A stretch of DNA of 64,000 nucleotides from contig PKUE01000007.1 of the NCBI GenBank assembly GCA_002869685.1, positions 1 through 64,000 on the forward strand, given 5' to 3'. The notes below the pieces were generated by a model. It was given only the letters and a program-made list of their open reading frames with translations, searched no databases and had not been told where the DNA came from. Positions 19,705 through 29,408 of the stretch are shown piece by piece (within the stretch, counting starts at the first letter, position 1; every line of letters begins with the position of its first letter). The DNA is from Desulfuromonas sp. (lineage in GTDB: Bacteria; Desulfobacterota; Desulfuromonadia; Desulfuromonadales; Desulfuromonadaceae). The translations under genes and the position numbers were made by a program.

Positions 19705-20274
19705 GTGAGAATTATCAGCGGCAAAGCTCGCGGCAAACAGCTTGCTACCGTTCAGGGGCAGGAAATCCGCCCCACCAGTGACCGGGTAAGAGAAGCTCTG
19801 TTCAGCAGTCTGACCTGCCGCTTGGGTTCGTTTGAACAGTTGGTAATTCTTGACCTGTTTGCCGGCACCGGAGCTCTTGCGCTTGAGGCACTCAGCCGGG
19901 GTGCTGGCGCAGCCGTTCTCGTTGATTCCGGGCGTCAATCCCAGCGCCTGATCGAGAAAAACAGCCAGATCTGCGGCTTGAGCAGTCAATGCCGATTACT
20001 GGCGGCCCCCGTAGACAAAGCCCTTCCCCGCCTATCGCGGCCCTTTGATGTTATTTTCCTTGACCCCCCTTATCGACAGGGGTTGGTCGACCACACCATC
20101 CTTCAAATCAGCGAACTCAATCTGCTTGCTGCGGGAGGAGTAATCTGTGCCGAGGAAGACAAGGGCACTCTGGTTTCTGATCTTCTGGGTCGCTACCACC
20201 GGGTGGACCTGAAACAGTATGGTTCCACAGCTTTGCATATTTTCACCCATGCTCCGACCGAGGAGGCGTCATGA
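19705..20274 (+). CDS. rsmD: 16S rRNA (guanine966-N2)-methyltransferase RsmD
   Basis: GTG start at 19705: RIISGKARGKQLATVQGQEIRPTSDRVREALF; LFAGTGALALEALSRGA; IFLDPPY. Confidence 0.92.
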   Translation: MRIISGKARGKQLATVQGQEIRPTSDRVREALFSSLTCRLGSFEQLVILDLFAGTGALALEALSRGAGAAVLVDSGRQSQRLIEKNSQICGLSSQCRLLAAPVDKALPRLSRPFDVIFLDPPYRQGLVDHTILQISELNLLAAGGVICAEEDKGTLVSDLLGRYHRVDLKQYGSTALHIFTHAPTEEAS

Positions 20275-20768
20275 CACAACGTACCGCTGTCTACCCTGGC
20301 TCATTCGATCCCATCACCAATGGGCATCTCGATATCATTCAACGCGGTCTCAACGCTTTTGACACAATCATTGTTGCCGTCGCAAAAAATTCATCTAAAA
20401 AGGGGCTGTTCAGTATTGAAGAACGGGTCGAAATGATTCGCTCGGTAGTTGGCGACAATCCCCGCATTCAGGTGGATGTGATCGAAGGGCTCTTGATCGA
20501 CTACGTCATGGGCAAAGGGGCACGGGTCATTCTGCGGGGATTGCGAGCGGTTTCCGACTTCGAGTACGAGTTTCAGCTGGCGCAGATGAACCACACCGTG
20601 CAAAAAGAAGTTGAAACCATGTTCATGATGACATCGGTACGCTATGGCTATTTAAGTTCGTCCATTGTCAAGGAAATGGCCTCCCTCAACGGTCCGATCA
20701 GTGAATTTGTTCCCGAAATTGTTCAAAAAAGGCTGGCCGATAAATTCTCTGGTGAGAAAAACGCCTGA
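20271..20768 (+). CDS. coaD: phosphopantetheine adenylyltransferase
   Basis: AVYPGSFDPITNGHLDIIQRGLNAFD, YGYLSSSIVKEMA. Confidence 0.97.
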   Translation: MTQRTAVYPGSFDPITNGHLDIIQRGLNAFDTIIVAVAKNSSKKGLFSIEERVEMIRSVVGDNPRIQVDVIEGLLIDYVMGKGARVILRGLRAVSDFEYEFQLAQMNHTVQKEVETMFMMTSVRYGYLSSSIVKEMASLNGPISEFVPEIVQKRLADKFSGEKNA

Positions 20769-20787
20769 AACACGTCCAAGGCTCCAC

Positions 20788-21549
20788 TCAAAGAACAGCC
20801 AGATAGCAATGTGTCTGGGGCACTACTCGCACGGACAGTCCATAACCCGCCAACAGGGCCTGCCAGCGCAGTAATAGATTTCCGGGCACAGAACATTTCC
20901 CGCCGACCGTTTTAGGCTGCAAAAAAATCTCTGCCTGCGGTGCACAGCGTACCACCAATTCAGCGGCCCGGCTCAATTCATCCTGCGGGGTATTCTCCCC
21001 CACGACCAGCTTGATACTACAGGAACTTTCGGCCGCAGCGGTCATAAATTCGCCATGCGTTTGCCACGGCGTCTCTTCTCCGGTCTGGGAAGCCAACTTA
21101 ACATCCATCACCACCCAGTTGATCCATTGCACGACACGACGTAACGCCTCGGGCAGAGTACCATTGGTTTCCAGTTGCACCGGTAGCAACTGGCTGATCT
21201 GCGGCAGCCACGTTGCCAGCATTTCAGCATGAAGTAGAGGTTCCCCACCGGTGAGTGACAAAGAGTGGTGCAGATGAGGCCAGTTTTGCTGCCACTGACG
21301 CAAGTGACCGAGCAACGCCTCCAGCGATACCGGATTATCCCAGACAACAAACTCTTCACAGCCGGGTTCAGACTCGACCTGACAGTGCTTGGCCATATGA
21401 AAATCGGTATCACAATAGGCACAGTTGAGATTGCATCCGGCCAGCCGCAGAAAAATCTGACGACACCCCACCAGAGGCCCTTCCCCCTGAATAGAGGAAA
21501 ACAACTCTACAACAGGCAGATCAGTCGCGGCTGTAGCTGGCACAGGCAT
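20788..21549 (-). CDS. queE: 7-carboxy-7-deazaguanine synthase (radical SAM)
   Basis: VELFSSIQGEGPLVGCRQIFLRLAGCNLNCAYCDTDF; start MPVPATA chosen, overlapping queD. Confidence 0.93.
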   Translation of the reverse strand: MPVPATAATDLPVVELFSSIQGEGPLVGCRQIFLRLAGCNLNCAYCDTDFHMAKHCQVESEPGCEEFVVWDNPVSLEALLGHLRQWQQNWPHLHHSLSLTGGEPLLHAEMLATWLPQISQLLPVQLETNGTLPEALRRVVQWINWVVMDVKLASQTGEETPWQTHGEFMTAAAESSCSIKLVVGENTPQDELSRAAELVVRCAPQAEIFLQPKTVGGKCSVPGNLLLRWQALLAGYGLSVRVVPQTHCYLAVL

Positions 21550-21892
21550 TATCCGATTCCCAGACGTTGACGGATTCAACGGCAACATTATCGCTATTGA
21601 GCATCTTCTCAAGGGACTCAAACAGATAGCGGGCAATATTTTCTGAGGAAGGGCTGGCTTCCTTAAACGGTGCCAGATCATTCAAATATTTATGGTCCAA
21701 TGTTCCCAGCAACTCTTTGGTCCGTGCCTTGAGAACCTTGAAGTCGATCCCCAGGCCCGACTTATCCAATTCGATTGCTTGAACGGTGACATCAACTTTC
21801 CAGTTGTGGCCATGAAGATTCTCACAGTCACCATCGTAGTTGATCAGATTGTGGGCGGCCGCAAAATGCGTGTATATTTTAAGACGATACAT
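21521..21892 (-). CDS. queD: 6-carboxytetrahydropterin synthase
   Basis: FAAAHNLINYDGDCENLHGHNWKVDVTV. Confidence 0.93.
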   Translation of the reverse strand: MYRLKIYTHFAAAHNLINYDGDCENLHGHNWKVDVTVQAIELDKSGLGIDFKVLKARTKELLGTLDHKYLNDLAPFKEASPSSENIARYLFESLEKMLNSDNVAVESVNVWESDNACASYSRD

Positions 21893-21927
21893 GAAGTTCT
21901 CCGGTTATCTATTTGAATTATCGAAAG

Positions 21928-22104
21928 TTAAGCACCATAGTCGATGTCATCATCTGCTGCAGGGGCAGGATTTCCGGCGATGCGGTAATCCTCTTCAATC
22001 CAGCAGCCCAAATCAATCAACCGGCACCGTTCCGAACAGAACGGTCGCCAGGGGTTATCTTCCCAACGCGCTTTTTTCTTACAATGGGGACAAGGGACAT
22101 CCAC
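21928..22104 (-). CDS. yacG: DNA gyrase inhibitor YacG-like zinc-binding protein
   Basis: Manual translation, GTG start: [44 protein letters not shown]...; AAGGAG RBS 6 bp upstream. 58 aa, below the ORF-track cutoff. Confidence 0.88.
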   Translation of the reverse strand: MDVPCPHCKKKARWEDNPWRPFCSERCRLIDLGCWIEEDYRIAGNPAPAADDDIDYGA

Positions 22105-22266
22105 AACAAACTCCTTTTATACAATCCGTTGATTTGGAGTTGAATACTATACAATCTCTGGCAAAATGTAACCTTTTTTCAAATTGGCGTCCATTTAGAC
22201 GCCGCGCCAGCTGGGGTTCATGCTACAATCCAAAAAATTTTTCACCAAGGAGAGTTGTCTTTCGTT

Positions 22267-22755
22267 ATGGATATAAGCACTTTTACCATCCACGATCTCG
22301 ACAGCGAAATCGCTGTTGACCACCGTTGTTCAACGCTATTAAAACAGTTCCATCGAAGCCTTCTTCAGGAACAGATCGACCCACTTGAAGCCGGTCAGCT
22401 GGCGCTTGGCGCAGACTATTTTGTCCGCGAATTCGTGGTTGGAGAATGCCAAGAAAACCTGTTTGAGATCAATCCTGTACGCGTTCGACAATTTGCCGGG
22501 CACTGGTATATTATTAAAACCCTCGAACCAAACCTTAAAGAACTGACAGGAATTTTGCAGGGCGTTGCCGTCTTTTATGCCTACCTTTTCCAACAAGGCT
22601 GGTTGGACGAAAAAAAACATCAAAAAATCAAGACCTACACCACTGATATCGACTTTTACCGTCAGCGGATAGATACATTTTGGGACATCAGCGGTGATGA
22701 CGGCTACAGCAATTGGTGTCAAAAATGCCCACTGCCCCAGATTCAGGACGTTTGA
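22267..22755 (+). CDS. uncharacterised conserved protein
   Basis: RBS-like aaggag upstream; stop overlaps the start of the downstream CDF gene (TGATG). Confidence 0.7.
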   Translation: MDISTFTIHDLDSEIAVDHRCSTLLKQFHRSLLQEQIDPLEAGQLALGADYFVREFVVGECQENLFEINPVRVRQFAGHWYIIKTLEPNLKELTGILQGVAVFYAYLFQQGWLDEKKHQKIKTYTTDIDFYRQRIDTFWDISGDDGYSNWCQKCPLPQIQDV

Positions 22756-23684
22756 TGCAAGTAATGGAAAAAAAACGTCTTAAAGCAGCACGGCTCGCTA
22801 TTCTCACCGCCACATCTCTGGCGGTGATCAAACTGACTACCGGCGTGCTTTCCGGTTCGATGGCCCTGATTTCCTCGGCAGCGGATTCTCTTCTTGACAT
22901 CCTGATGTCGTTCGGCAACCTGGTGGCGCTGAAACACGCCCATAAACCGGCCGACGACAACCATCCTTATGGCCACGGTAAGTACGAAACAGCTGCAACC
23001 TTTTTACAGAGCATTCTGGTTGCAGCATCAGGTGGCTATATCCTCTTCGAGTCCGTGAAAAGAATTCAGCACGGCAAACAACTGTCACATGTTGATTATG
23101 GTATTGCCGTTCTGGCCTTCAGCGTCTTTGTCTCGTGGCTGTTGAGTCGGCATTTGAACAAGGTGGGCAAGGCAACAGATTCATCGGCACTCCGCGCAGA
23201 TGCTTTGCATTATGCCACGGACGTGTACAGCAACCTGGTGCTGTTGATCGGATTAGTCGCCGTGGCCACATTCGGTTGGGATTGGCTTGACCCGGCCCTC
23301 TCTTTCTGCGTCGGATTGTACATCCTTAAGGCGGCTTACACCTTGTTGCGCTCATGTCTGGATGAGTTTCTGGATGCAGGACTGCCGCCGGAACAATTGG
23401 AAAAGATCACCCGATGCATTGAACAGCACCGCAGCGACGTGACCGGATACCACCACCTGCGCTCACGAAGAAGCGGAACCGTGCGCCTGATTGATTTCCA
23501 TCTGACCTTCTGCCGATTCAAAACCATCCACGAAGCACACAGCATCGCCGATGGCATTGAAAAGGAGATTCACCAACAGATCCCCAACGCAGACATTACG
23601 ATCCACCTTGAGCCGACCGAATGTGAGGTCTGTCGCAACTGCAGCAACTGCGAATCCCCCTGTCAGGCAAAAAAAGGAGAATAG
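22755..23684 (+). CDS. cation diffusion facilitator transporter (FieF-like)
   Basis: SGSMALISSAADSLLDILMSFGNL, HPYGHGKYETAA; C-terminal Cys-rich tail CEVCRNCSNCESPCQ. Confidence 0.93.
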   Translation: MQVMEKKRLKAARLAILTATSLAVIKLTTGVLSGSMALISSAADSLLDILMSFGNLVALKHAHKPADDNHPYGHGKYETAATFLQSILVAASGGYILFESVKRIQHGKQLSHVDYGIAVLAFSVFVSWLLSRHLNKVGKATDSSALRADALHYATDVYSNLVLLIGLVAVATFGWDWLDPALSFCVGLYILKAAYTLLRSCLDEFLDAGLPPEQLEKITRCIEQHRSDVTGYHHLRSRRSGTVRLIDFHLTFCRFKTIHEAHSIADGIEKEIHQQIPNADITIHLEPTECEVCRNCSNCESPCQAKKGE

Positions 23685-23689
23685 CGGGA

Positions 23690-24778
23690 TTAACGCCCCA
23701 ACATAATCCCCAATTTCTCGGCAGCCTCAACTAATTCACCGTGTGGTGGCACCAGATTAAGAGAACCAACCGCTTCCTGTAACGTGGTCGATACCACGGA
23801 ACGTCCACGTAATGCCACCATTTTACCGTAGTCACCAGCAGCGATCAGATCAACGGCTTTAACACCGAACCGAGAGCCGAGAATCCGGTCAAAGGGCGAC
23901 GGAGTACCGCCTCGCTGCAAATGGCCCAGGACCACGGTCCGCACTTCCATGTCCTGACATTGGCTAATCTGTTCTGCAACGTGCTGACCGATACCACCAA
24001 GACGATCGACACCACCGCGGTTCTTCCCTGCGGTTTCCTGCAGAACGCGATCACCATCCAGAGGATGTGCGCCTTCCGCTACGACAACAATGGAAAAACG
24101 CCCTCCTCGCTCACGACGGCGCCGGATGGCATCACAGATCCGCTCGATGGAGTATGGAATTTCCGGCAACAAAATTACATCGGCGCCACCGGCGATCCCC
24201 GATTCCAAGGCAATCCAGCCAGCGTCGCGCCCCATCACCTCGACCACCATGACCCGGTGATGACTCTCAGCGGTGGTGTGCAAACGATCAAGAGCCTCCG
24301 TGACAACGCCAACTGCGGTATTGTAACCAAAGGTGACATCGGTGGCTTTAAGATCGTTATCAATCGTCTTGGGAATACCAACAACATTCATTCCCAATTC
24401 ATAGAGACGCTGAGCAATCTTGAGAGTTCCATCACCACCAACGGCAATAAGTGCATCAGCTCCGGTTTTATTAAAATTTTCCACCACCTGCTCAGAAACA
24501 TCCATCCAATGAACCTCGCCATTTTCCATTACCGGATAATGGAGAGGATTACCATGGTTACTGGTTCCGAGAAGAGTTCCACCCAGTTGCAGAATTCCGC
24601 GCACGGCTTTTAAATCGAGTTCACGTGTTTTCAGACCAGTGAGCAGCCCATCGAAACCATCTTCAATCCCGATCACCCGCCAATTTCGCGTACCAACAGC
24701 ACTCCGGACCACACCACGGATAACGGCATTCAATCCCGGACAATCACCACCGCCGGTTAAAATTGCTATGGTTTTCAT
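23690..24778 (-). CDS. pfkA: 6-phosphofructokinase (PfkA superfamily)
   Basis: ILTGGGDCPGLNAVIRGVV, AVGGDGTLKIA, GIPKTIDNDL. Confidence 0.93.
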   Translation of the reverse strand: MKTIAILTGGGDCPGLNAVIRGVVRSAVGTRNWRVIGIEDGFDGLLTGLKTRELDLKAVRGILQLGGTLLGTSNHGNPLHYPVMENGEVHWMDVSEQVVENFNKTGADALIAVGGDGTLKIAQRLYELGMNVVGIPKTIDNDLKATDVTFGYNTAVGVVTEALDRLHTTAESHHRVMVVEVMGRDAGWIALESGIAGGADVILLPEIPYSIERICDAIRRRRERGGRFSIVVVAEGAHPLDGDRVLQETAGKNRGGVDRLGGIGQHVAEQISQCQDMEVRTVVLGHLQRGGTPSPFDRILGSRFGVKAVDLIAAGDYGKMVALRGRSVVSTTLQEAVGSLNLVPPHGELVEAAEKLGIMLGR

Positions 24779-24824
24779 TCCCCCTCCTTAACATGGCATA
24801 GATTCAGGGGCATAGCCCCGACAG

Positions 24825-25238
24825 TCAACGTTTGGTCGTTTCCGGCTCAGTCGCAATCGCCAGCTTGGCAAAACCAGCCTGCTGGGCAGCATCCATCAGT
24901 TTCACCACCTTACCATGCTGGGCTTTTTCATCAGCCAGCAACACAAACGTGGTATGGCTGGCTCGGTCACCGAACCCAGCCAAATGTGCCTTAAGATCCT
25001 GAAAAGAGATTAAACGATCATCGAGATGTATCAACCCCGATTTCTCAAGATATACTTTAACCTCTTCGGGCTGTTTGTCTATTTTTTGATTTCCGGCTTG
25101 AGGCAAGTCAATATCAATCCCCGACGACTCAACAAAAGTTGTTGAAATCATAAAGAAAATCAGCAGCAAAAAGACCACATCAACCATGGAAGTCAATTCA
25201 ACGCGAACCTCTTCTCGCTGTTTTCGTTTAAATGCCAT
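24825..25238 (-). CDS. biopolymer transport protein ExbD/TolR
   Basis: LTSMVDVVFLLLIFFMISTTFVESSGIDIDLPQA. Confidence 0.93.
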   Translation of the reverse strand: MAFKRKQREEVRVELTSMVDVVFLLLIFFMISTTFVESSGIDIDLPQAGNQKIDKQPEEVKVYLEKSGLIHLDDRLISFQDLKAHLAGFGDRASHTTFVLLADEKAQHGKVVKLMDAAQQAGFAKLAIATEPETTKR

Positions 25239-25274
25239 AGCAAATCCTTGAATGGAAGGTCAGGGCACGCGTCA

Positions 25275-25889
25275 TCAGTTGCTAGGCGCATCAGACGCGA
25301 CCAAATCGACCAGATGGAGCGCATGTATCTCAAGTTGATGGGCAATATTATCGGACCGGCTGGTCAGATATTTGTGCAATAAAATGGTGGGAATAGCCAC
25401 GGACAACCCCGTTGCCGTCGTAATCAACGCCTCGGAGATACCACCGCCTAACGTTGCCGGAGTCCCGATGCCCTGAATCGACAATTGGGTAAAGGCTCGA
25501 ATCATGCCAAGAACGGTGCCAAGCAGACCGAGCAATGGAGCAATTGTGGCAATGGTGCCGAGCAAACCGAGATATCGGTCTAAGGTGACCGTATAACGAC
25601 TGCCAACTTCTTCGACCAACGTCTTGATCTGCTCGCGGCTACGTCCGGCGGCATTAAGGGCGACAACATAGATGGGTGCCAGCAGAGTATCCCGTTCGCG
25701 GCACACGGATATCGCATCGGCAACGTGCTCGTTGCGAACGAGAAGCTCGACCTCATCTTTTAAGTGCCTGGATTGCTTGATCAACCCCCGGTACACCCAG
25801 ACCCGCTCCAAAAAAATGGCCAACGCCAAAACAGAGCAGAACAGGATCGGATACATCAGGGGACCACCTTTTTGAAAAATTTCCAGCAT
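25275..25889 (-). CDS. MotA/TolQ/ExbB proton channel family protein
   Basis: LGLLGTIATIAPLLGLLGTVLGMIRAFTQL, ALITTATGLSVAIP. Confidence 0.94.
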   Translation of the reverse strand: MLEIFQKGGPLMYPILFCSVLALAIFLERVWVYRGLIKQSRHLKDEVELLVRNEHVADAISVCRERDTLLAPIYVVALNAAGRSREQIKTLVEEVGSRYTVTLDRYLGLLGTIATIAPLLGLLGTVLGMIRAFTQLSIQGIGTPATLGGGISEALITTATGLSVAIPTILLHKYLTSRSDNIAHQLEIHALHLVDLVASDAPSN

Positions 25890-25914
25890 AGCGAGGTCCT
25901 TATGTCATGGCGTC

Positions 25915-26439
25915 TTAGGATTGTTTGTTAACCGGTTCTTCTATCTCGGTTTCAGTGTCTTGCTGCGGTCCGGCAGGCAATTCAATAACCGTCGGAGGCT
26001 CAACCGCTTCGGGTGCGGCTTCAGATTCTTCATAGACGGCATCGCTAACGTCATCCGTGTCGGCAGCAGGCGGTTGCGGGCTGACAGTCGGCGCTTCTTC
26101 CGCAACAGCGGGGCTCTCATCTGCCACGGCTGTTTGCGTGTTTTCCTCCTTCTTGCCCTTCTTCTCTTTTTTGGCCGCCCGCTTTGACTCCTTGGCGTCC
26201 GTTGCCATTTCCGGCTGCAGCTGTTTCAGTTGGCGCTTGAGCTGCATGATTTTGATCGTATTAGCAAAAGAAGCCGAAATCATTCCCAACACAAAAGTGG
26301 TCATGATCAGCAAGAAAAGATAGATCTCCGGTGTTTGATAATCAAGAAAACTAATGACAACTTTTGTATCGTTGTCTTTACAGAAGATAAAAACCAGCGC
26401 AAGGCCAACCAGAGCCATGAAAAGCTTTACAAACTTCAT
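25915..26439 (-). CDS. LapA-like (DUF1049) membrane protein
   Basis: Two TM segments around VVISFLDYQTPEIYLFLLIMTTFVLGMI, basic then acidic low-complexity tail. Confidence 0.75.
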   Translation of the reverse strand: MKFVKLFMALVGLALVFIFCKDNDTKVVISFLDYQTPEIYLFLLIMTTFVLGMISASFANTIKIMQLKRQLKQLQPEMATDAKESKRAAKKEKKGKKEENTQTAVADESPAVAEEAPTVSPQPPAADTDDVSDAVYEESEAAPEAVEPPTVIELPAGPQQDTETEIEEPVNKQS

Positions 26440-26519
26440 TGTATTCCCCCCTGTACATCTCTTATTTTCAGTCTATGAATTTTAATTCAAATCTCGGCAG
26501 CGCCCAATATGGGTTGACG

Positions 26520-27029
26520 TTAGACGATTTGCTCCAAAGCGTCAACATTGATAATCTCGCCACGCAGTGATTCTTCAAGATAGAGAACAGCAACAGAATG
26601 CCAGGGCTGCTGACGCTTGTCAGCAGCGCTCCCAGGATTGACAACCAGCATTTTCCCGACTCGATGACACACGGGTCGATGACTGTGTCCATAAATCAGA
26701 CAGTCAAGCTGCTGGTCGGCAAAGTGAGCGATCATACGAGGTTCAAGATCGTCACGATTTCCCCAACCATGAACAACCCCGATCCGCCAGCCGTCAAGGA
26801 CCAGGATCCGTTGCATCGGGACACCGGGTTGGAAAATATCCATATTCCCCTGCACGGGATAGAACGGCACAGGTTCAAACAGTAAACCAAGGTCGGGATG
26901 AACCAGATCTCCGGCGTGAATGACGGCATCAACCCCAAGAAAACAGGTGGCAGACAGACGGTCAATAAGATTTCTCGCCTCTGAAAGCGTATTAAAATGG
27001 GTATCAGACACAACAGCTATTTTTTTCAT
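26520..27029 (-). CDS. yfcE: YfcE/MJ0936-family metallophosphoesterase
   Basis: KIAVVSDTHFNTLSEA, VIHAGDLVHP, VVHGWG, LIYGHSHRPVC, LVVNPGSA. Confidence 0.9.
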   Translation of the reverse strand: MKKIAVVSDTHFNTLSEARNLIDRLSATCFLGVDAVIHAGDLVHPDLGLLFEPVPFYPVQGNMDIFQPGVPMQRILVLDGWRIGVVHGWGNRDDLEPRMIAHFADQQLDCLIYGHSHRPVCHRVGKMLVVNPGSAADKRQQPWHSVAVLYLEESLRGEIINVDALEQIV

Positions 27030-27039
27030 TATATAAACA

Positions 27040-27064
27040 AAAAAGGCGCCACGAGGGCGCCTTA
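27040..27064 (-). terminator. Rho-independent terminator after hom
   Basis: AAGGCGCC-CTCGT-GGCGCCTT followed by T-run on minus strand. Confidence 0.85.
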
Positions 27065-27081
27065 GAAATGCATGAGATCAA

Positions 27082-28392
27082 TTAAGCCAGCTCATTTTCA
27101 ATACGGATGAACAGACTGTCCTCTTTGCAGGTTTCAAGCTGATCGATTTTAGCCAGAGCCGCACGCACATTGCTTTCAACCGCATCATGGGTCATCAGAA
27201 CGATCGGCACACAGCCGCCGAGCTCGCGATCCGGTTGAATCATCGAAGCAATACTGATGTCATGCTCACCCAGAGTCGCTGCGATCTGAGCCAGGACACC
27301 AGGACGATCATCCACCATCACACGGATATAATATTGACTGGTAATATCCTCCATCGCCTTAACGGGCAAGGTGGTGATATTCTTTGTCAGATAATTGAGC
27401 GATGGCGGCAGGAAACTGCTTTCACCAACCATTTGGCGTGACAGGCTCATCACATCCCCCATCACGGCACTGGCGGTCGCGTCCATACCTGCGCCACTGC
27501 CGACCTGAGTTACCGGACCGACAAAATCTCCGATAAGGCGTACCGCGTTCAATACGCCACGCACACTCGCCAAAGAGTAACTTTCAGGAATCATGGTCGG
27601 ATGTACGCGGGCTTCGACAACCCCATCCTCCTGTTTGCCAATGGCCAGCAGCTTAATCTGATAGCCAAACTGTCGGGCATACTGGATGTCGAGAGCGGTG
27701 ATGCGGGTAATTCCTTCAGTGTAAATGGAATCAAAATCAACCCAGGTACCAAAACACATGGTCATGAGGATGGACAACTTATGCGCGGTGTCGATCCCTT
27801 CAATATCAAAGGTCGGATCGGCCTCGGCATAGCCGAGTTTTTGGGCGTCAGCAAGAACCGCCGAGAAATCCTCACCGTTTTCCGTCATCCGAGTCAGGAT
27901 GTAGTTACAAGTCCCATTAAGGATTCCAAAAACATCGCTGAACTGATTGGCACACAGGTTTTCACGAATTGACGACAACACCGGGATCCCGCCACCAACT
28001 GCCGCTTCGAACAGAATACTGACATTGTTCTTCTCGGCGGCCAGAAGCAATTCCTGTCCATACAGAGCGAGAAGAGCTTTATTGGCCGTCACAACATGCT
28101 TGCCATTTTCAAGAGCCTTAAGCACAAAGGTGCGAGCAGGCTCATAACCACCGATCAATTCAATGACGACATCAATTTCGGGGTTAGTCAGAACATCATC
28201 GGCTTCAGAGGTCATAATCGCCGGGTCAACAGTCACACCACGATCCGTTGTCAGATCACGATCCGCAATAGCCGCCAGGGTCAACTTGGCACCCAAGCGC
28301 TGGGAAATAACTTCGGCATTGTTTTGAAAAACTTTGACAACTCCGGTACCGATCGTACCGAATCCAAGCAGACCTACTTTTATCTCTTTCAT
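27082..28392 (-). CDS. hom: homoserine dehydrogenase with C-terminal ACT domain
   Basis: VGLLGFGTIGTGVVKVF, VTANKALLA, GTCNYILTRM; ACT region RPGVLAQIAATLGEHDISIASMIQ. Confidence 0.95.
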   Translation of the reverse strand: MKEIKVGLLGFGTIGTGVVKVFQNNAEVISQRLGAKLTLAAIADRDLTTDRGVTVDPAIMTSEADDVLTNPEIDVVIELIGGYEPARTFVLKALENGKHVVTANKALLALYGQELLLAAEKNNVSILFEAAVGGGIPVLSSIRENLCANQFSDVFGILNGTCNYILTRMTENGEDFSAVLADAQKLGYAEADPTFDIEGIDTAHKLSILMTMCFGTWVDFDSIYTEGITRITALDIQYARQFGYQIKLLAIGKQEDGVVEARVHPTMIPESYSLASVRGVLNAVRLIGDFVGPVTQVGSGAGMDATASAVMGDVMSLSRQMVGESSFLPPSLNYLTKNITTLPVKAMEDITSQYYIRVMVDDRPGVLAQIAATLGEHDISIASMIQPDRELGGCVPIVLMTHDAVESNVRAALAKIDQLETCKEDSLFIRIENELA

Positions 28393-28419
28393 GAAGCTCC
28401 TCAATTTCCGTTGATATCT

Positions 28420-28881
28420 TTATGTTGTACGTGCGCGCTTGGCGACACGATCAAGAACGCCATTCAAAAACGACGGCGTATCTTTCGTTCCGTAACGTTT
28501 GGCAATTTCGATTGCCTCGTTGATAACCACACCGGCCGGGATTTTATCCACGTACATCAGCTCGTAACAAGCCATGCGCATCAGAGACAGATCAAGTCGT
28601 GGCATCCTGTCGAGTGCCCAGTTTTTGGAAGTATCCAACAACGTGGCATCGATTTCTTCAAGATGCTCATAAACCCCTTTGACCAGCTGCTCGGCGAAAA
28701 ACATCACTTCGTCAGATAACGGAGCACTTGGTTCTTCCGGCTCACCGAGGACATCGGTACTGAAACGGAAATTACCCCAGAAGTCACTCAAAACCTGATC
28801 GAGCGGTGCTTCCTGATCATAAAGGCTATACAATATTTTCAGAGCGTATTCTCGCCCGTTTCGTCGTGTTCCCTGTGCCAT
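28420..28881 (-). CDS. nusB: transcription antitermination factor NusB
   Basis: GREYALKILYSLYDQE, MACYELMYVDKIPAGVVINEAIEIAKRYG. Confidence 0.95.
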   Translation of the reverse strand: MAQGTRRNGREYALKILYSLYDQEAPLDQVLSDFWGNFRFSTDVLGEPEEPSAPLSDEVMFFAEQLVKGVYEHLEEIDATLLDTSKNWALDRMPRLDLSLMRMACYELMYVDKIPAGVVINEAIEIAKRYGTKDTPSFLNGVLDRVAKRARTT

Positions 28882-29349
28882 TTAGTCAATACTTTTCAAA
28901 AGGTTAACCATCTCAATTGCGGTGACAGCGGCTTCAAATCCTTTATTGCCTGCTTTCGTCCCTGCCCGCTCGACAGCCTGCTCAATGGTATCGGTCGTCA
29001 GGACACCAAAGGCGATCGGAACGCCACTGGCCAGACTGACTGAAGCAACCCCTTTTGTCACTTCATTGCTGACATAATCAAAATGGGGTGTCGCGCCACG
29101 AATAACGGCGCCGAGGCAGATCACGGCATCGTAACGACCACTGTTGGCCATTTTTTGTGCAACAAGAGGGATCTCAAAAGCGCCAGGCACGCGCGCGATG
29201 GTAATAGCCTCATCTTTGCCACCGTGACGGACAATGGCATCAACGGCCCCTTCGACAAGACGTTCGCAGATAAAACTGTTAAAACGACCTACGACAATGG
29301 CGATTTTCTGGCCTGAAGCATCCAGTTGACCCGCTAATTCATTTGCCAT
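28882..29349 (-). CDS. ribH: 6,7-dimethyl-8-ribityllumazine synthase
   Basis: [47 protein letters not shown]. Confidence 0.97.
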   Translation of the reverse strand: MANELAGQLDASGQKIAIVVGRFNSFICERLVEGAVDAIVRHGGKDEAITIARVPGAFEIPLVAQKMANSGRYDAVICLGAVIRGATPHFDYVSNEVTKGVASVSLASGVPIAFGVLTTDTIEQAVERAGTKAGNKGFEAAVTAIEMVNLLKSID

Positions 29350-29408
29350 GAGTGTACTCCCGATTCAGTCTAAGGCCGAAAACAGCTTTCGACCGGATAA
29401 TGTTATCG

